DNA of 64,000 nucleotides from Climacium dendroides (GCA_950106755.1 OX467086.1:30956001-31020000), one strand, 5' to 3'. Numbered from the stretch's first letter, positions 1 through 12,980 are shown. The notes: generated by a model not told the origin, from the letters alone. Numbers and translations are program-made.

Positions 1-640
1 TACCTCTTTCTCAAAATGATCTTTTTGTTGGACAAAGTGTTCCAAATTATGGATGAAAATAACATTTAAAAAATCCATTTTGCATTGTAAATAGAGTTCA
101 TTGCATTCTTAGCAACTTTGAGTTTTAGAATCCTTTTCAAAGTACAATTTTGGAATATTGAAAAGTGAAATTTTTAGGGCACTTTTTAGGAGGACCAATG
201 GGTACTTAATTGTTAAGAGTGAAGTGTCATTTTTTGGGTAGTTAGTATGGCCCCATGTCCATGTGTGGACCTTTGTACCACTTTCTAAAGCTTCATCTCC
301 TTCAAACATGCAATATTCAAAGAAATGCAAAAAATAAGAATGATCAATTTTGATTGATCTCTCCAATTGTTTCATTTGTTTTTTTATTAATGATTGTAGT
401 TACGTTTAGACCCTATTTGGAATATCTAAACTAATAGCTAAGTTTGTTCCAAGGGAGGCTATTCTAATAGAATTACTTCTACAACGACACTAGGACCACT
501 AATTAGGGGATAAAACAACCAAGGAAACCATACTTCCAACTAATATTAATTTAATTCCTCACAATTTCTCTAATAATTACTAAATTAATTAATCACTCCA
601 TTCTTAAAACACCAAGTTTAAGTATCACCCAATTAAATTT
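1..640. other. AT-rich intergenic DNA, no gene seen
   Basis: No reading frame here has codon use or motifs of a known family; the short open frames are what AT-rich DNA gives by chance. No RNA gene or clear repeat was recognised. Confidence 0.6.
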
Positions 641-2840
641 GATCTTTAATGTTCAAGTCGGATTCTTTCGTCTTTCCACCAAATCGGAATTGGTGCTACT
701 GATGCAGGCTCACTGCGGCACTTTGACTCCCAATTTGGATCAATCACTTGTCAACCCTACACTTGTCACCAACATAGGGAACTACCAAATCTTCTTTCAC
801 CAACTTGGTCTTCATGTCTTTATCTTCACGATTTGGCTTGATGTAATTTTTACTAAAGTGCCTTGTGGCGTTGCCACAATCAAAACAGAAGTAAAAGTAA
901 TTTTCTAATTTTTTTAAAACCACGAAACAAAGCTCGTGCACCCCTCCTTGCCGAGGGCTTTCTGACGGTACCAAGATTGTGACCAAAATATAAGTAAAAC
1001 TAATGTTCTAATTATTTAGTTCATAAAATACTTCAAAATTCAATAACTTTCTCACTGTGAGTTGGAACGCCATGAAACCAAGCCGGTGCACCTCTCCTCG
1101 CCAAGAGCTTTCCAACGGTACCAAGATTGTGACCAAAATATCAATGAAAGTAATTTTCTAATTTTTTAAAACCAAAAATAACTCAAAAATGCACAACTTT
1201 CACACCGTATGTCCAAACGCCATGAAACCAAGCCGGCGCACCCCTCCTCGCTGAGGGCTTTCCGACGGTACCAAGCACGCGACCGGGGGACGCACGGTCC
1301 GGGAGATCTCAACATGACAAACAAAACAAACAAAACAAACCACCTATCTTAATAGAAGAGATCACCGCACCATTGACACTTCTTACAAACCGGTTTGAAA
1401 TCAACCTTTACACTCTTGCATTCTTCCTCATCCTTCCTTCTCAACTTGGATAATTTATCTTCTTATAAATGCTCACGGACTCTCCAAATTGCACATATCA
1501 CTCTCTCCTTTACACATATGTCTCAGAACCCCAAACAGGACAACAACTAAATTTAATTGACCCGACTTGGTATTCACTCATGACATTGTGCAGCACACAT
1601 ACATAGTCATTCACTCAGGCTCATAACACACATTTTTCTTAACAAATTTTATATGGCACACAACCCATTGCTTCAACAAATTCCACCATTTATATTCGCT
1701 TTAACATGGTATTTAATCAAGATCATACAATCATTTATAATACACCTAATTGCTTCAAAGATCCATCATATTCATCCGACTTGGTGAACAAATCACCGTT
1801 AATACATTTGGCACAAGCTCATAGCTTATTTTTCTCTCGTTTGCTTGTTGTGACCTCAATCTATACTAAGTCCTTCCTTCTAATTTCCAATTGGAACTCA
1901 GTCATGGATTCCTTAATTCTCCATTACTGCTTCTACAAAGCCTTGATTTCACTTGACTATAACCTCATCAAACAAATTTCACATCACCACACTCACATCA
2001 ATTGCTATATCTCAGCAGCTGAATTTCATTCTCACTCTTTACACTTCGGCTTCTCACCCACTCGGTAAATTTTTCACTTTCTGCACGCACCGAACACATA
2101 AACTTCCACATGTCCCCGACTTGGACACAGATAACTCTTTCGAACTTCTCTCATTCAAACATAGTAAACTTCCATCCTTATGACAAATTTCCAATTTGCT
2201 CTCACATCATCAACATGACACACAAGCATCACTTCTTGACACAAACATTCACACACACCAAAACAATCAAACACACAAAACCAGAAAATACGCAGCCAAT
2301 TTGAGATTGGGACTCACACTGGACTTCGCTCAAACAATGGGTGCCTTCAAAATTGGAAAATTCTCCTTTAAAACCCCGAGCCAGGTAATTCCTTAACTGA
2401 CTCGGACATCACCTCAACACTCACAAACTACCAATTAGGAACCTCAAACATAACCGCCCACCAATTACACACACAAACTCCCAAATTGGCACCTGCAGCT
2501 CCCCGCACAACCCTAACTGCTGACCACAGGCAGACCAATTTGGAAACCACAACAACTCCGACCTAGTTGGCTACAGACAGTTCCTACTTGGACGAAAATA
2601 CAGAACATTCCAACTCGGAATTGTCATCCTACATTTCAAGTAGGAATTACCCTCAGACAACTCGGAATAGCCTTCACTCTCCGAATTGGCTTCCCTTCCG
2701 ATTCCACCTCCGTGGCTCATGCTTGATTGCTTCCGACTAAAACACAAAAAAAGGACTTCCAAATTGATTAATAAACATTCCAAAATCACCCATTTGGAAC
2801 ACCAATCAAACAAAACATGACTAAAACCATACAAAATCAC
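640..2840. other. G-poor stretch rich in TTGG/TCGG-type motifs
   Basis: The plus strand is strikingly poor in G and rich in A, C and T, especially from about 1,300 to 2,800. Most of its G residues fall in short recurring words such as CGACTTGG, CCAATTTGG, CCAACTCGG and CCGAATTGG, more than 15 of them at irregular spacing. No coding frame is convincing. A diverged 150-bp repeat interrupts it at about 880-1,290. It may be a remnant of a retroelement with skewed composition, but no protease, reverse transcriptase or integrase sequence is visible, so its origin is unknown. Confidence 0.45.
880..1290. repeat. Diverged tandem repeat, 150-bp spacing
   Basis: The word GGTACCAAG recurs at 967, 1117 and 1267, exactly 150 bp apart. 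The second and third copies share the preceding block GCCATGAAACCAAGCCGG and a following CTCCTCGC..GAG.GCTTTCC segment; the first copy is more diverged. Parts between the anchors (GTAATTTTCTAATTTTT) are also shared but shifted, so units have suffered indels. Confidence 0.6.
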
Positions 2841-2851
2841 ACAAAATGACT

Positions 2852-2854
<3 letters not shown>

Positions 2855-2910
<56 letters not shown>
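2855..2910. repeat. (AT)28 microsatellite
   Basis: An uninterrupted AT dinucleotide run of about 56 bp. Confidence 0.95.
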
Positions 2911-2914
<4 letters not shown>

Positions 2915-3019
2915 CTGAAAATCCGAATAGGTTATTTACAATGATTGCGTGGATGGAGGGGGAATTAATGTTTGGAGTTGTTTTGCTAGTCCTAGATAGC
3001 AATTGGAAGCCAAATTTGA

Positions 3020-3590
3020 CCGATTTTTTTTTGAAACAAATGAAATTCCATTGTAGAACAACAAAAGCACAACAACCAAGCTTAAAAGCTAGATAATAAG
3101 AGGAAAAGAAGAAGGTATGTAATAATGCAAGGAATAGGCTTCTACTTGTTCCAAATGATGGCATCTCTTGTCCTAGAAGCCACAATGGATGATTGAGTCT
3201 AAATTGTATCAAAGTTTGCCCAAATCCTATTAGCTTGATTGAGGCACTTACAAGTGTTTTGATGGGCTCTTAGAAAGGCTTCACGTCTAGAATCCAAAAA
3301 AGTGTGCCAAAGAGTCTTATAGATGTGGAGAAGTGATCAATGCTCTTGGACAAAATAGTACTATTTATTGAGATTCATATTAACCAAAGTGAAGCACCCC
3401 TACAAATGTTCTAGATAGATCTATATTTACAAAATTGTGTAGGGAGATTGGATCCAAAGGTGCATATCTTGACTTCAAATCTATGAAATTTGACCAATTT
3501 TCAAAGTCACAAAGTGCAACATGAACATCATTTTGGAACGAAGGAAGTACAATGTTACAACCATTGGGATTGGAATTTTTCAACACCATA
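3020..3590 (-). mobile_element. Probable LINE 3' fragment (tail)
   Basis: Read on the minus strand, this segment ends in a T-rich then A-rich tail (CATTTGTTTC followed by an A run at about 3,027-3,045), the typical end of plant LINE elements. Just upstream, one minus frame gives a Cys/Asn/Arg-containing stretch (about 3,190-3,290) that looks like degraded protein. No intact reverse transcriptase is present. A similar tail lies at 45,900-46,250. The assignment rests mainly on the tail and is tentative. Confidence 0.35.
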
Positions 3591-3652
3591 ACAAAATTCT
3601 TAACAATTTAGTATTTTGAATCATTCTCTACTTCTTTCTACTTACTTTCTTT

Positions 3653-4124
3653 CCTGGGGGGTGCACTCCCCCTTTTTTTAATGTTAGTGTGCGAACAAAA
3701 CTTTGGACCCCCTATATACTTTTTGAATTTTAAATAAAATGAAATGAAAAAAATATGAATAGATTTTTCTACTTTGAAAGTTTATGTTTTGAATTATTGA
3801 TATTTTATTTGTTAATAATAATTAGTTACAAATTTTTGAAGTAAGAAGATACATTCTAGAACTGAAAAATAATTTTCACACCCCTATATTATATAAGAAA
3901 AAATTGTCTAAAAAATGAACAAATTTTTTTAAAAAGTAACTCTCTATTGAAAGCTCATTTTGAGTTGAATATTGATGCAATGGCCATCTAAATATGTTCT
4001 CTAAAAATATTTGAGTTAAAAAAACATGCCATTTTAGTACATTTTTTAAGTTAAAATTATAGTTTATTAGAAACCACTTGTTTGCACGCGGTTTGTTGTA
4101 GTAGAACTAAGTGCACCCCCCAGG
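3653..4124. mobile_element. MITE (family 1), 472 bp, perfect 15-bp inverted ends
   Basis: Both ends carry CCTGGGGGGTGCACT as a perfect inverted repeat. The interior is AT-rich and non-coding. A second copy of the same element lies at 47,335-48,485, where an 8-bp target duplication is visible, suggesting a hAT-like non-autonomous transposon. At this copy the flanks (CTTTCTTT and TTTAATTG) do not match, so its target duplication has decayed or one flank has been rearranged. Confidence 0.75.
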
Positions 4125-5680
4125 TTTAATTGAAGTTTCTTAAAAAAAGTTATGGCTGGATGAAGTTTGGCCTTTAGAAGGGCAATTTGAATTTCGTCCA
4201 TGAGTTTCTATGAATTATGGATGTCAAATCAACTTCAAATTTTGGCTATGGATTTATAGAAGAAAATATTGTCTAAGTTACAAGTTTGACTTTGGATGGA
4301 TAGAAACTCTTTACTTTCATCCAATATTCACACCAAACTTCATTCCTTGTTATCTTATGGAGTTTTAACTTGGTGTTCAAAGTATAAAATAATTATGGAT
4401 TCCTCTAACTTCTTTCTAGCGGGTGATTATAACTTTAACTAATGCTTGATTATCTTCAAAAGATTCTAGATTGACATCCCTCTTATTTCAAGACTCTAGA
4501 TTTCTTCAAGTAATTTTGTATTTTTAGAATTTTAGATTTTTTTCCTTATAGGGCCTAAAATCAACTATACAAAGTGATAAGGCACTTAAAAATTGGATTT
4601 TCTTAATGAAAGCTGTGAATGGTTGAAATTTGACCACTAATTGGTTCTTTAAAACTTCATCGGTTATTTACTTCTAGTCTATAATTTGAAATGAACTTCC
4701 AATTAAACTTCTAGATTATATATTTTTACTAACTTCTAAATTTCTGTTATTATCTTTTTTGGATGAATTTTGCTTATTTTCATCCAATCTTGTTCCTAAA
4801 CTTCAACTACTCATATTTTGCTCATTTTAAGTTTATTTCCTAAGTGTCATATATTTTTGAAAATCCCTAGCAATATTCTACAACAATTTGAAACTAATTT
4901 TCAGATAAAAATTCTTTCCAAAGGTTTGAATTTAGATTATCACTTTGGCTATGTTTTTAGATTTTTTATCAAATGATTTAAAGGAAAATTAGTTGGATTA
5001 GGCACTTATTACCTTAGAGTGAACTTCATCTAATAGGTGTTTGAAGATGCCTTTGGTGCCCTCCTCGTTCCCCATCTTATCATTTCTAATTACTTACTTA
5101 CTACTTTATTTTGGAGTTTTTGATACAAGTTGTGGAATTAAATTCGACTCTATTTTCTACCTTCCTTCTAAGTTTCCTTTCTTCTACTTTTCTTTAAGTT
5201 TTCCTTCTTTCTTTTTCCTATTTCATCTTTCTTTTCTATGTAGGAAAATTATTGAATTAAAAATTGGTTTGCTGACAGATAGCCAACTGGACACATACTT
5301 TTTAGAAAATTTTAGTTAAGAGGTGCATAGTATTCTACTACACAAAATTATAAATTACAAAATATCCACCATTTAGCATGCTTTCATGTTTTGGTAACTG
5401 CTAACTACTACTTATTAGTTTACCAATTTACCTATTGCATGCTTGGTTGCCTGCATCTTGGGGGAGACAACTTAGACTATTGGGAGAATGGAAGTGGCAG
5501 AGTGCTAGCATCAATTTCTTCAAAATGTCAGTTTTTCCCCTAATTGTGGATGCTAGTGGTACCTTCACTATTTTGGTAGTTTGACTATAGATAGTAGATT
5601 AATCTTGACAGATCTAGGGAAATGACTAAGTGAGGTGATGCAATCAATATAATGATAGAGATTTAACTTTCAACTTTTGC
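4125..5680. other. AT-rich intergenic DNA, no gene seen
   Basis: Only short open frames, none resembling a known family. The T-rich frame at 5,041-5,319 encodes a low-complexity Phe/Leu/Ser peptide and is probably chance. Confidence 0.55.
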
Positions 5681-6612
5681 TTGCTACTACTCCGCCGCTC
5701 TAGATTTCTAGACTCTAGTTCTCTGGGATTCCGCCATTTTGGTCTCCCGCAATCCTACTCTGGTCTTCCACTCAAGCACTTAGAGCCATGGCCTCATGCC
5801 TCCCTATCTCGAAGCCTCCGTCCATCTACCACGCTATTACAATCTTCTCGCTCTTCTGCTTGCAAAGTCGTAGCCTTTTGCTCGGAAAGTTACAATTATT
5901 GCTTTGTGAGTCATTGAGTCCGTGCCTCCATCGCAAACTTGTAATCTCCCACTCTCAGGCTCTTGCAGTCCCACTTATAGTCGTTGCAGACTTGCCGTTG
6001 TTGCCTTGTACTTCTATCGCAACCATCATAGAAAATCAAAGACACAGCTTCCAAAAGAGTGCCCCACTCTTGTTTTTTTTAGACTTGCTCATTTATGTTG
6101 TAGACTCACTCACTTGCATCACACTTTGTTTGTCTCATCATCCCCAACATCTACTAAATCACTGCAGTTTGTGCATTGTGTAAGTTTCTACCTTCTATAA
6201 TTTATGCATTATATTGTGTTGTCTTGGACTTCTGGTTTCACTAGTCGTGGGCTCATGGTACTATAGAATTTTTTTATGAACCCATTTGGAAGTAGTTGCA
6301 GATCAAATCATCTTATGGATTTGTGAACCTAATCAACCCATTTAGAAGCAACTACAGATTGAATACCGCGTCTGTTTGCTATAGATTGAATATCTTGCCT
6401 ATTTGCTAAAGAGCTTCACATTGAATACCTTGTTTGTTTGCTGCTTTCGCTAGTTTACATCGACTTGCAACTTTGCGACTCTGCTTTCACTCAGGTTCAT
6501 TTTTTGAATCTTGCATCCTTTTTTGGATTTGTTCTTTCTCCTTTCTTCATTTTTTGGGGTTCTTTTTTCTAAGTACTAATGCTTTTGTTGGTGCTTTTGG
6601 CAAATTCTGCCA
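5681..6612. other. Moderately GC-rich leader upstream of the hAT pseudogene
   Basis: Overlapping open frames between 5,681 and 6,200 give Ser/Leu/His-rich peptides with no recognisable domain. The stretch is more pyrimidine-rich than its surroundings and runs directly into the hAT-like pseudogene, so it could be the 5' part of that transposon. I saw no inverted terminal repeat that would prove this. Confidence 0.3.
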
Positions 6613-8745
6613 TGGCTAAAGGCAAAGATCCATCCGTGATTATTACTTTTCCAAATTTGGGGAAATGAAATTTTGTGAGCTCGCGGCCTCTATTTGTGAG
6701 AGCTCAAAATCAACAAGCAGTCTAGGTATGGATCACACTCTCTTTCCTAGGCAAAAATTGTATAAGGGTTGTGGAAAGAGCATTAGGCTATGCAATTCAA
6801 GTGGTTGGATTTTGCTGCCAACGTGGGCAAACTTTTTTGCAAAGTCTATATGGAGAAGGGGGGCTACTCGGTCTATATTAAAGAAGGTTCAAGAAATTTC
6901 AAAGTTTCCTCATTATGGACCATGCTCACTTAAATGAACACAAATGGCTTGCTTGGGCCTTGAAGAGAGGAGGGAAAACAATGGAAAATGCTATATTGTC
7001 TAACTAGAGTACTTGCAATGAAGCTTTGAGAACTCTTTTCCAAGTGGCATATTTCATAGGGAAGCAGTCTTTACCTTATTCAAAATTTCTTGCATTGTGT
7101 AAATTGTTGCTTTCATTCAAAGCTCCTATCACAACTAATATATATCAAGATGAAAAGGCTTGTAGTGACTTTTTTTTGGTGCATTTTAGTAGTGATTAAA
7201 AAAAATCATTTGTAGAGTCTGTAACTCCCCATTCTATGGTATTATGATTGATAAGTCCATTGACATTAGTGTGAGTGGCCATCTTGTAGTGTTTGCAACC
7301 ATTATAGAGTAGGGTTTGTTTGTAACTTTATTCCTAGGTCTGCTATAGATAGAAGGTGGCAAGAAAGATGCTACTATAATTTACGACACTTTGATTTTGG
7401 ATTTTTGAAAATGGAGGATGAATTTGTGTAAGTTTGTGGCATTTGGAAGTAATGGAGTGAGCACCATGGTGGTCTTCCACAATGGTGTTGCGACACCGAG
7501 TGCGACACAAATTCAAAATGAGATGAATTTGTTCCTCCTTGCTTGTCATTGTGTTGCTCATCGCACAAATCTTGCAGCCTTGGATGTTGCAAAAGCTCCA
7601 AATTACAAGATTATTTCAAATGAAGTAGATTCATTGTTGAATTCAATTTCATCTTTTCTTTCAAGAAGTCTAGCAAGTGCAAGCATACGGTGATGGCCTT
7701 ACAAGAACAACTTTTTGATACTAAGAAAACTATGAAGCAGTATCATAAAATCTATTGCCTTAGTAGATGGCAAGTAGTCACAACTATGTAATTCACTTGA
7801 GTCAATGTTGGTTTTCTTTCGGGATGTGGATGGCAATGATGCAAGTCAAGCTAAGTTAGTGTTAGAAAAATCGGGTCAGTTCAAGTATGTTTATATCTTG
7901 TATCTTTTAGCTGATATTCTTCATTCCTTAGCCATATTGTCCAAAATATTTTAGCTAAAATTTGTGGATGTACCAATCATTGATAGTATTGTTAGAAGTG
8001 AGATAGCTCAAATTCGCATGATGTTTATTATTGATTCTTGTGAATTGAATGTGGATACATTCAATGAGGGCACTAGATTCTACATATTGTTAGAGTATGG
8101 CCCTCAAGGTGAATACTTGTGGAGGTTGCAGTCTAAAGTAAGGGATAAATATTTCTACGAATTTGAGTTGCAACAGTCTAGGTTGGGTATAAATTTAGAA
8201 GAGGCATTGGCATTTCAAAAATTATTTATTGAGGCAATTTGCACAAGGTTGGATGCATGGTTTAGGAATAATGATGTCATTTCTCGTTTCAAAATTTTGA
8301 ACCCTACTAACATGCTTTCAAGGCAGGTGGACTTGCAAAATTGGTGTCTTGTTGAAGTAGGGACTCTTTTGGCCTATTATGGAGTAGATCACTCGTATAG
8401 AGGTTTTTCTCTCCTTCCCCTTGTTGATGTAGCAACATATAAGCGTGAGTTTCTAATCTTTAAATTGCAATGTACCATGGAATGGGGGAAAAAATTTCAA
8501 GGACTTATGGGATATGATATGATAATGTGGAATCATGCTTTGCAAACTTGGTACCCTAACCTCCTTATTCTTGCGAAATTAACTTGTGTACAATGTGTTT
8601 CAACAGCAGCAACATGTGAGCGTACTTTCAGTGTATAGAATTTAATTAAAACTTGACTTAAAAATAGATTGGGTAGTAAGAATCTTGAAACAATGTTGAA
8701 AATTGCACTAGTGCATGACATTGTTTGTGATACTATCTTTCTTTA
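6613..8745 (+). pseudogene. Degenerate hAT-type transposase (ZMYM/TTF-like branch)
   Basis: Fragments in the plus-strand frames follow the order of hAT-like transposases of the TTF/ZMYM type. About 6,930-7,180 reads NEHKWLAWALKRGGKTMENA and then a PYSKFLALCKLLLSF-like stretch. About 7,360-7,690 contains the DDE-core-like KKDATIIYDTLI and the hallmark CHCVAHRTNLAALDV. A 224-codon frame from 7,964 to 8,638 ends in the hAT C-terminal dimerisation signature VSTAATCERTFSV; past its TAG stop the same frame continues as NLIKT, stop, LKNRLGSKNLETMLKIALVH. Stops and frame changes occur throughout (for example 7,691-7,693 and 8,636-8,638), so it cannot encode an active transposase. No terminal repeats or target duplication were identified, so the element ends are open. 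Confidence 0.8.
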
Positions 8746-9825
8746 GAAGGATGACACCAAATATCGTTTCTTATATACTAACCCCTCTTCTTACTTGAAT
8801 GTTGTAAATATCCCCAATGCAAGTAATGCATCTTGCTCATTCGATACACTTGAGAATGATGGTAGTCTTGGTATTTTGATTTCTTCATTTGTAATACTAA
8901 TTATACTAACCAACCTCTAAAAAATACTTGAACCCTCTTTTGAATCCTTACATTTTTTGAAGGCTACATCCTTGGTTCTAGGATGGTAGGGGCTTGGCTA
9001 GGTTCAACTCTTGCCAAGGATACTTGGAAGTGGAAAAAAGTGAAAAGTTTAAAAAAATAGAAAGTACAAAAAAAAGGATACTTGAAAGTGAAACAAAAAA
9101 CAAAACGGTCCCATTTTCTACATTCTATAAAATAGACAAATGGAAAACAAAAATTCCAACAAATCTCTTAATTACATTTGGAAATGGAGGATTTCAACTA
9201 ATACAATTTTCACTCTTCTAGTTGACTACTCGTTAAAAAAATAAAAAATCAAATGAGCTTCTAGAAGTTAAGTAAATTTTGTTCGATTTTGCTACAGAAC
9301 TCCCCAGACTGTGCACCATGCAATGCAACCCTTTGATTGGTTGCCTACCATTGTCCCGTACTCCAAGAACTTGTTGTGGTTAATAATCTTCCAATTTGTA
9401 TAGTTTCTTACTAGCTTTTTCTTCTCATTATTATTCCTTTTTATCAAATCCAACTTTGTGAGTTTTCCATGTTTCCTCAATTTCAGCCCTTTGTGTCTAG
9501 TCAATGTTTGTTCTTGTCCTCTCACTATAGTCTTGGTCACCAATGCCACAAAAATCTCATTGGATTGAGCCCCAAATCCCTCAAATTCATGTTTAATTGT
9601 TTAAAGTCATTCATGGCTCTGAATTTTTATAGAAAGATAGAAAGAAGCATAGCCAATGTTGTGCATTCATCCCTAAATGCCTAAGTGACCATAAATGGGC
9701 GCTCCAAAATTTCAAGCTCGTTTTAGTATGGGCAATTAAATTTCCTTGACTAGTTTAAAATTTTTTACGGTATCGTGATGTAGGTCATCTAGTAGTTGAA
9801 ATGACGTCTTTATTTATTAACAAAA

Positions 9826-9930
9826 ATGTGTTTAGTATTAAGTATTTAATATTAGAAGCTTAATATTAAATGCTTAGTGTTAAAAACTTGATGTTAGTAA
9901 CTTAGTATTTAAAGCTTGGTATTGAGCTTG
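9826..9930. repeat. Degenerate minisatellite of CTTAGTATTAA-like units
   Basis: Words of the type TTAGTATTAAG, TTAATATTAAATG, TTAGTGTTAAAA and TTAGTATTTAAAG follow one another about every 12-20 bp, indicating a decayed simple tandem array. Confidence 0.5.
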
Positions 9931-10496
9931 TGTTAGTTGGTTTGGTAGAAGCCGGTTGATAACCGGTTGGTTAGTAGTTGATATTTGGGTTAGTGGGATT
10001 AGGATTAGCCAGTGGCTAGTTGTCTTGGGGTTTGGGGTTGCTCCTTGAAGCAAGGGTTGATTCCTTATTTCTCTTTTTGGGGTGTATGGGGGTGTGTAGG
10101 AGGCACTTTGAGTGCTAGTTGTGTAGTTGTTGTGGTTTTATATTGAAAGAAACATTGATTTGAGGGATTTTTGTATTTTCATTTTAATTAAGTGATGAAT
10201 GGATACAAAATTTTGGATCTGAGTTTTTGAGTATTTGATTTACTATAATGCCAAGTTTCAAATTTAGACTTATTATGGAGAAAAAGTTACAAGGCTTTGA
10301 AGTGAAGGTGTTTGAATTCAAAGGTAGCCAAGGGGGACGTTTTTGAGGAAATTATACTTATTGTGATCTTGTGCAATGAAAACAAAATTTTGAGGGTATA
10401 TTTCTAATCTTATCTTCTGAATTTCAACAAAATTTTAGCTTCAATGAACTTAGGATCTAAGAGTTATGCATTAAAATACAACTGGATTGAAGAAAT

Positions 10497-10800
10497 AATA
10501 AAGAATTAAGAAGTCAGTAGTGGGAAAATGTTCACTAAAGTTGAATTGTATATTAGAATGTAATGAAATTTGATGAGTGAATAGTTGGTTAGTTGATCTA
10601 TATTGTGGCAAAGTTTCAAGTTGTTTGGAACTATTGTCCAAAATTTGTGCTAAATCAAAGTTAGCTATGACAATTTTTAGGGCATAGTGAGAAGGGTAGA
10701 AAGTCAATAGTAGGAAAATGTTCACCAAAGTTGAAAAGTACCTTAAAATGTGATGAAATTTTGTGAGTGAATAGTTGGATAGTTGATTTATATAGTGGAT
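10497..10800. repeat. Local duplication of about 110 bp
   Basis: A block beginning AGAAGTCAGTAGTGGGAAAA (from 10,507) recurs with moderate divergence as AGAAAGTCAATAGTAGGAAAA (from about 10,697). Both continue through GTTCAC.AAAGTTGAA and GAGTGAATAGTTGG.TAGTTG. The second copy has a further GGATAGTTGATTTATAT duplication. Confidence 0.6.
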
Positions 10801-11989
10801 AGTTGATTTATATTAATATAGAAATTGTAAGGTAGGAATTTGGGAGAAGGGAAGTTTTATTTTTTATTGAAAAATATAAATATTTGATTTTTAAGAGGTC
10901 CTCAAAGTCATATATGTACCATTAATGAAAAAGTAAATCTTGCAAATTTTATTCAATTTCCTGGCTTTGAGCAAAGCTTGTCAATTTCACTTGATTTGAA
11001 ATTTAAAATCTTGTATGTATCCATTTGCTTTGAAAATGGTCCTATTTAAAAGCGTAAAATATTTTCATGATTTTCACTATTGAAATTATAAACTTGCAAG
11101 TGTTGATTTGGAGTTATTTGTAATTTCTATTTTTTTTTTAAATTGCATTTCAACAACTGTAAGGTGAATTGTGTAATGAGTTTGATAGCTCTTCATGTAA
11201 AATTAAGTTTTTTGAAAGTGCATTTTAGTGTACCAACACTATTTGTAATTGTTCATGTCCCCTCTTGTAATCTAGAGTTTTGCTTAATTTCAAAATTCAA
11301 AAAACACAAGTGTAGGGATTCTTATAGAATAAGGTTTAAACAATTTATCGTTTATGTGACTAATGTCACTTTCCAAATATTATAATACTTTGAACTTGAA
11401 TATACATGATTTTAAACTTGTAATACACAAATAGACTTATTCTCAAGGTTTTAAATTTTGTTCTTAATCCTTTACCAATGTATAAGATACAATGTATAAA
11501 GTTCCAATGCTACCTAGGATTCTACAAGGAGGATAAATAGTCTAGGCAATAAGTCAGGTTGGGCAAATCATCTTATAATGATTGCTCTAAATCCTAATCA
11601 ATTTCAAGATAATACTTTGAAAATAGTATAGATAATTCATTAATTATTCATTTTTATGTGTCTAGATCAAATAGTTTAGTAAATGCTCACCATGAGCAAA
11701 TCTAATGCAAAATGCCTAAGTCTGTTGATTTTAGGTCAAATACTCTCAATTAATATAGAGTATGGTGAGTTTAGGTTTTGTACCCAAATTTTATCTTTTT
11801 CCTTTAACTTTTCTCCAATGCTTTTAGGGCAAATAGTGAAAGGAAATAGTCCAAACCAACATTGGTTAATTCCCTAAATTTCACATATACAACATTAAAA
11901 CAATTTACACTTTATCCAAACCTAGAGAACCTAAGATCAAAATACTTAAATTTTATAAAATAATAAAAAAGGACCTAAGGCCATGGGTT

Positions 11990-12980
11990 AAAGACCCTAT
12001 GGACGCGTTCAGTAACGGTAACCGTGGACTCAGCCCCTATGACCGACCGCCGAACCCCATTCCCGCGCCAAACCCCTAATTGCCGATTTGTCTTCCCCGA
12101 GGCTCCTGCAGCGGAACTTGTAGTATTCTCCCGGCTGCAATTGTTTAAAAAATTGATGGTTTCCTTCCGCTCTTACTGAAATTTATCAAAATATCTTACT
12201 CACACAAGCGATTCAGACCCTCCAATGCTAGAATTCAAACAAATTGTCAAGAATTTTGATGTTAGTACCGCGCTTCAGAGTTCTCCTGCTTAAACCAGTT
12301 CTTCTTCTCCTCTGATCGCAATTTCAATTTCTGAGTAATACTTCGAATCTCCGATCTCAGCACAAAATGTAAGAGATTGCGATCAATCCGACGTTACTGG
12401 AATTCGGGATGAACACTCACCGGAGTAGCAGCGCCTCCGACCTTCAAGCGCTTCCCGATTCCAATCCCAAATTGAATTCTGAATTCCTCAGATCTGTTCG
12501 CCTTCAATGAAGGAGCGATCGCACAGTGACACACGAGTGATCTGTATTGAACAGAGAATTCATCAGCGATCAACGATTCCAGAGTTTTTCTTCAGTCTCC
12601 CGCTGCTCACGTCACGGCTCACGTCCACATTGCAGCACCTGTTTGTGAGCGTCGGCTTTGCAACTCCCTGATTCCACCTCTCCGAAGATTTCTTCTACCA
12701 ATTCGAGAATCACTGGTCACCACCCTGCACCCGACCTCAACAAAAAAATTTGACACTGGTTCATCTCCGACACTAATTCTCCAATCACTGCTTCTTTTCG
12801 ATGCAGCACAAGATCCAGCACCAAAATAACAAAATCTTGAGTCAATTTTTACGAATCCAGTGTCGATTCAGTCCATTTGTTAGTAATGGTGATAATTGTT
12901 CCTGACTATCTTCTGAGTGGATCGCAATTCGTGATCTGCGCCCTGGTCGGAAACTTACTGCTTCTCTGAAGGGAAAACAA
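11990..12980. other. GC-rich island without a long reading frame
   Basis: Base composition rises sharply compared with both flanks, to a level like that near the real genes of this window, yet no frame stays open long enough to code for a protein. Pyrimidine-rich runs (TTCTTCTCCTCTGATCGC) and TCCGATCT/TCTCCGA words recall plant 5' untranslated or promoter-proximal DNA. It may be an exon-containing non-coding transcript, the 5' end of a lost gene or an internal part of a transposon. No snRNA, tRNA or rRNA signature was recognised. Confidence 0.4.

Larger units (their letters stand above)
8760..11985. other. AT-rich intergenic DNA with small local repeats
   Basis: No gene recognised. Open frames such as 8,994-9,221 and 9,469-9,684 are short and unlike any family. 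Two local repeats are listed separately. Confidence 0.55.

Noticed and set aside
2850..3212. 120-codon minus-strand open frame ending in the AT microsatellite
   Set aside because: Low-complexity Tyr/Ile tail from (AT)n and overlap with a LINE-like tail; not a gene.
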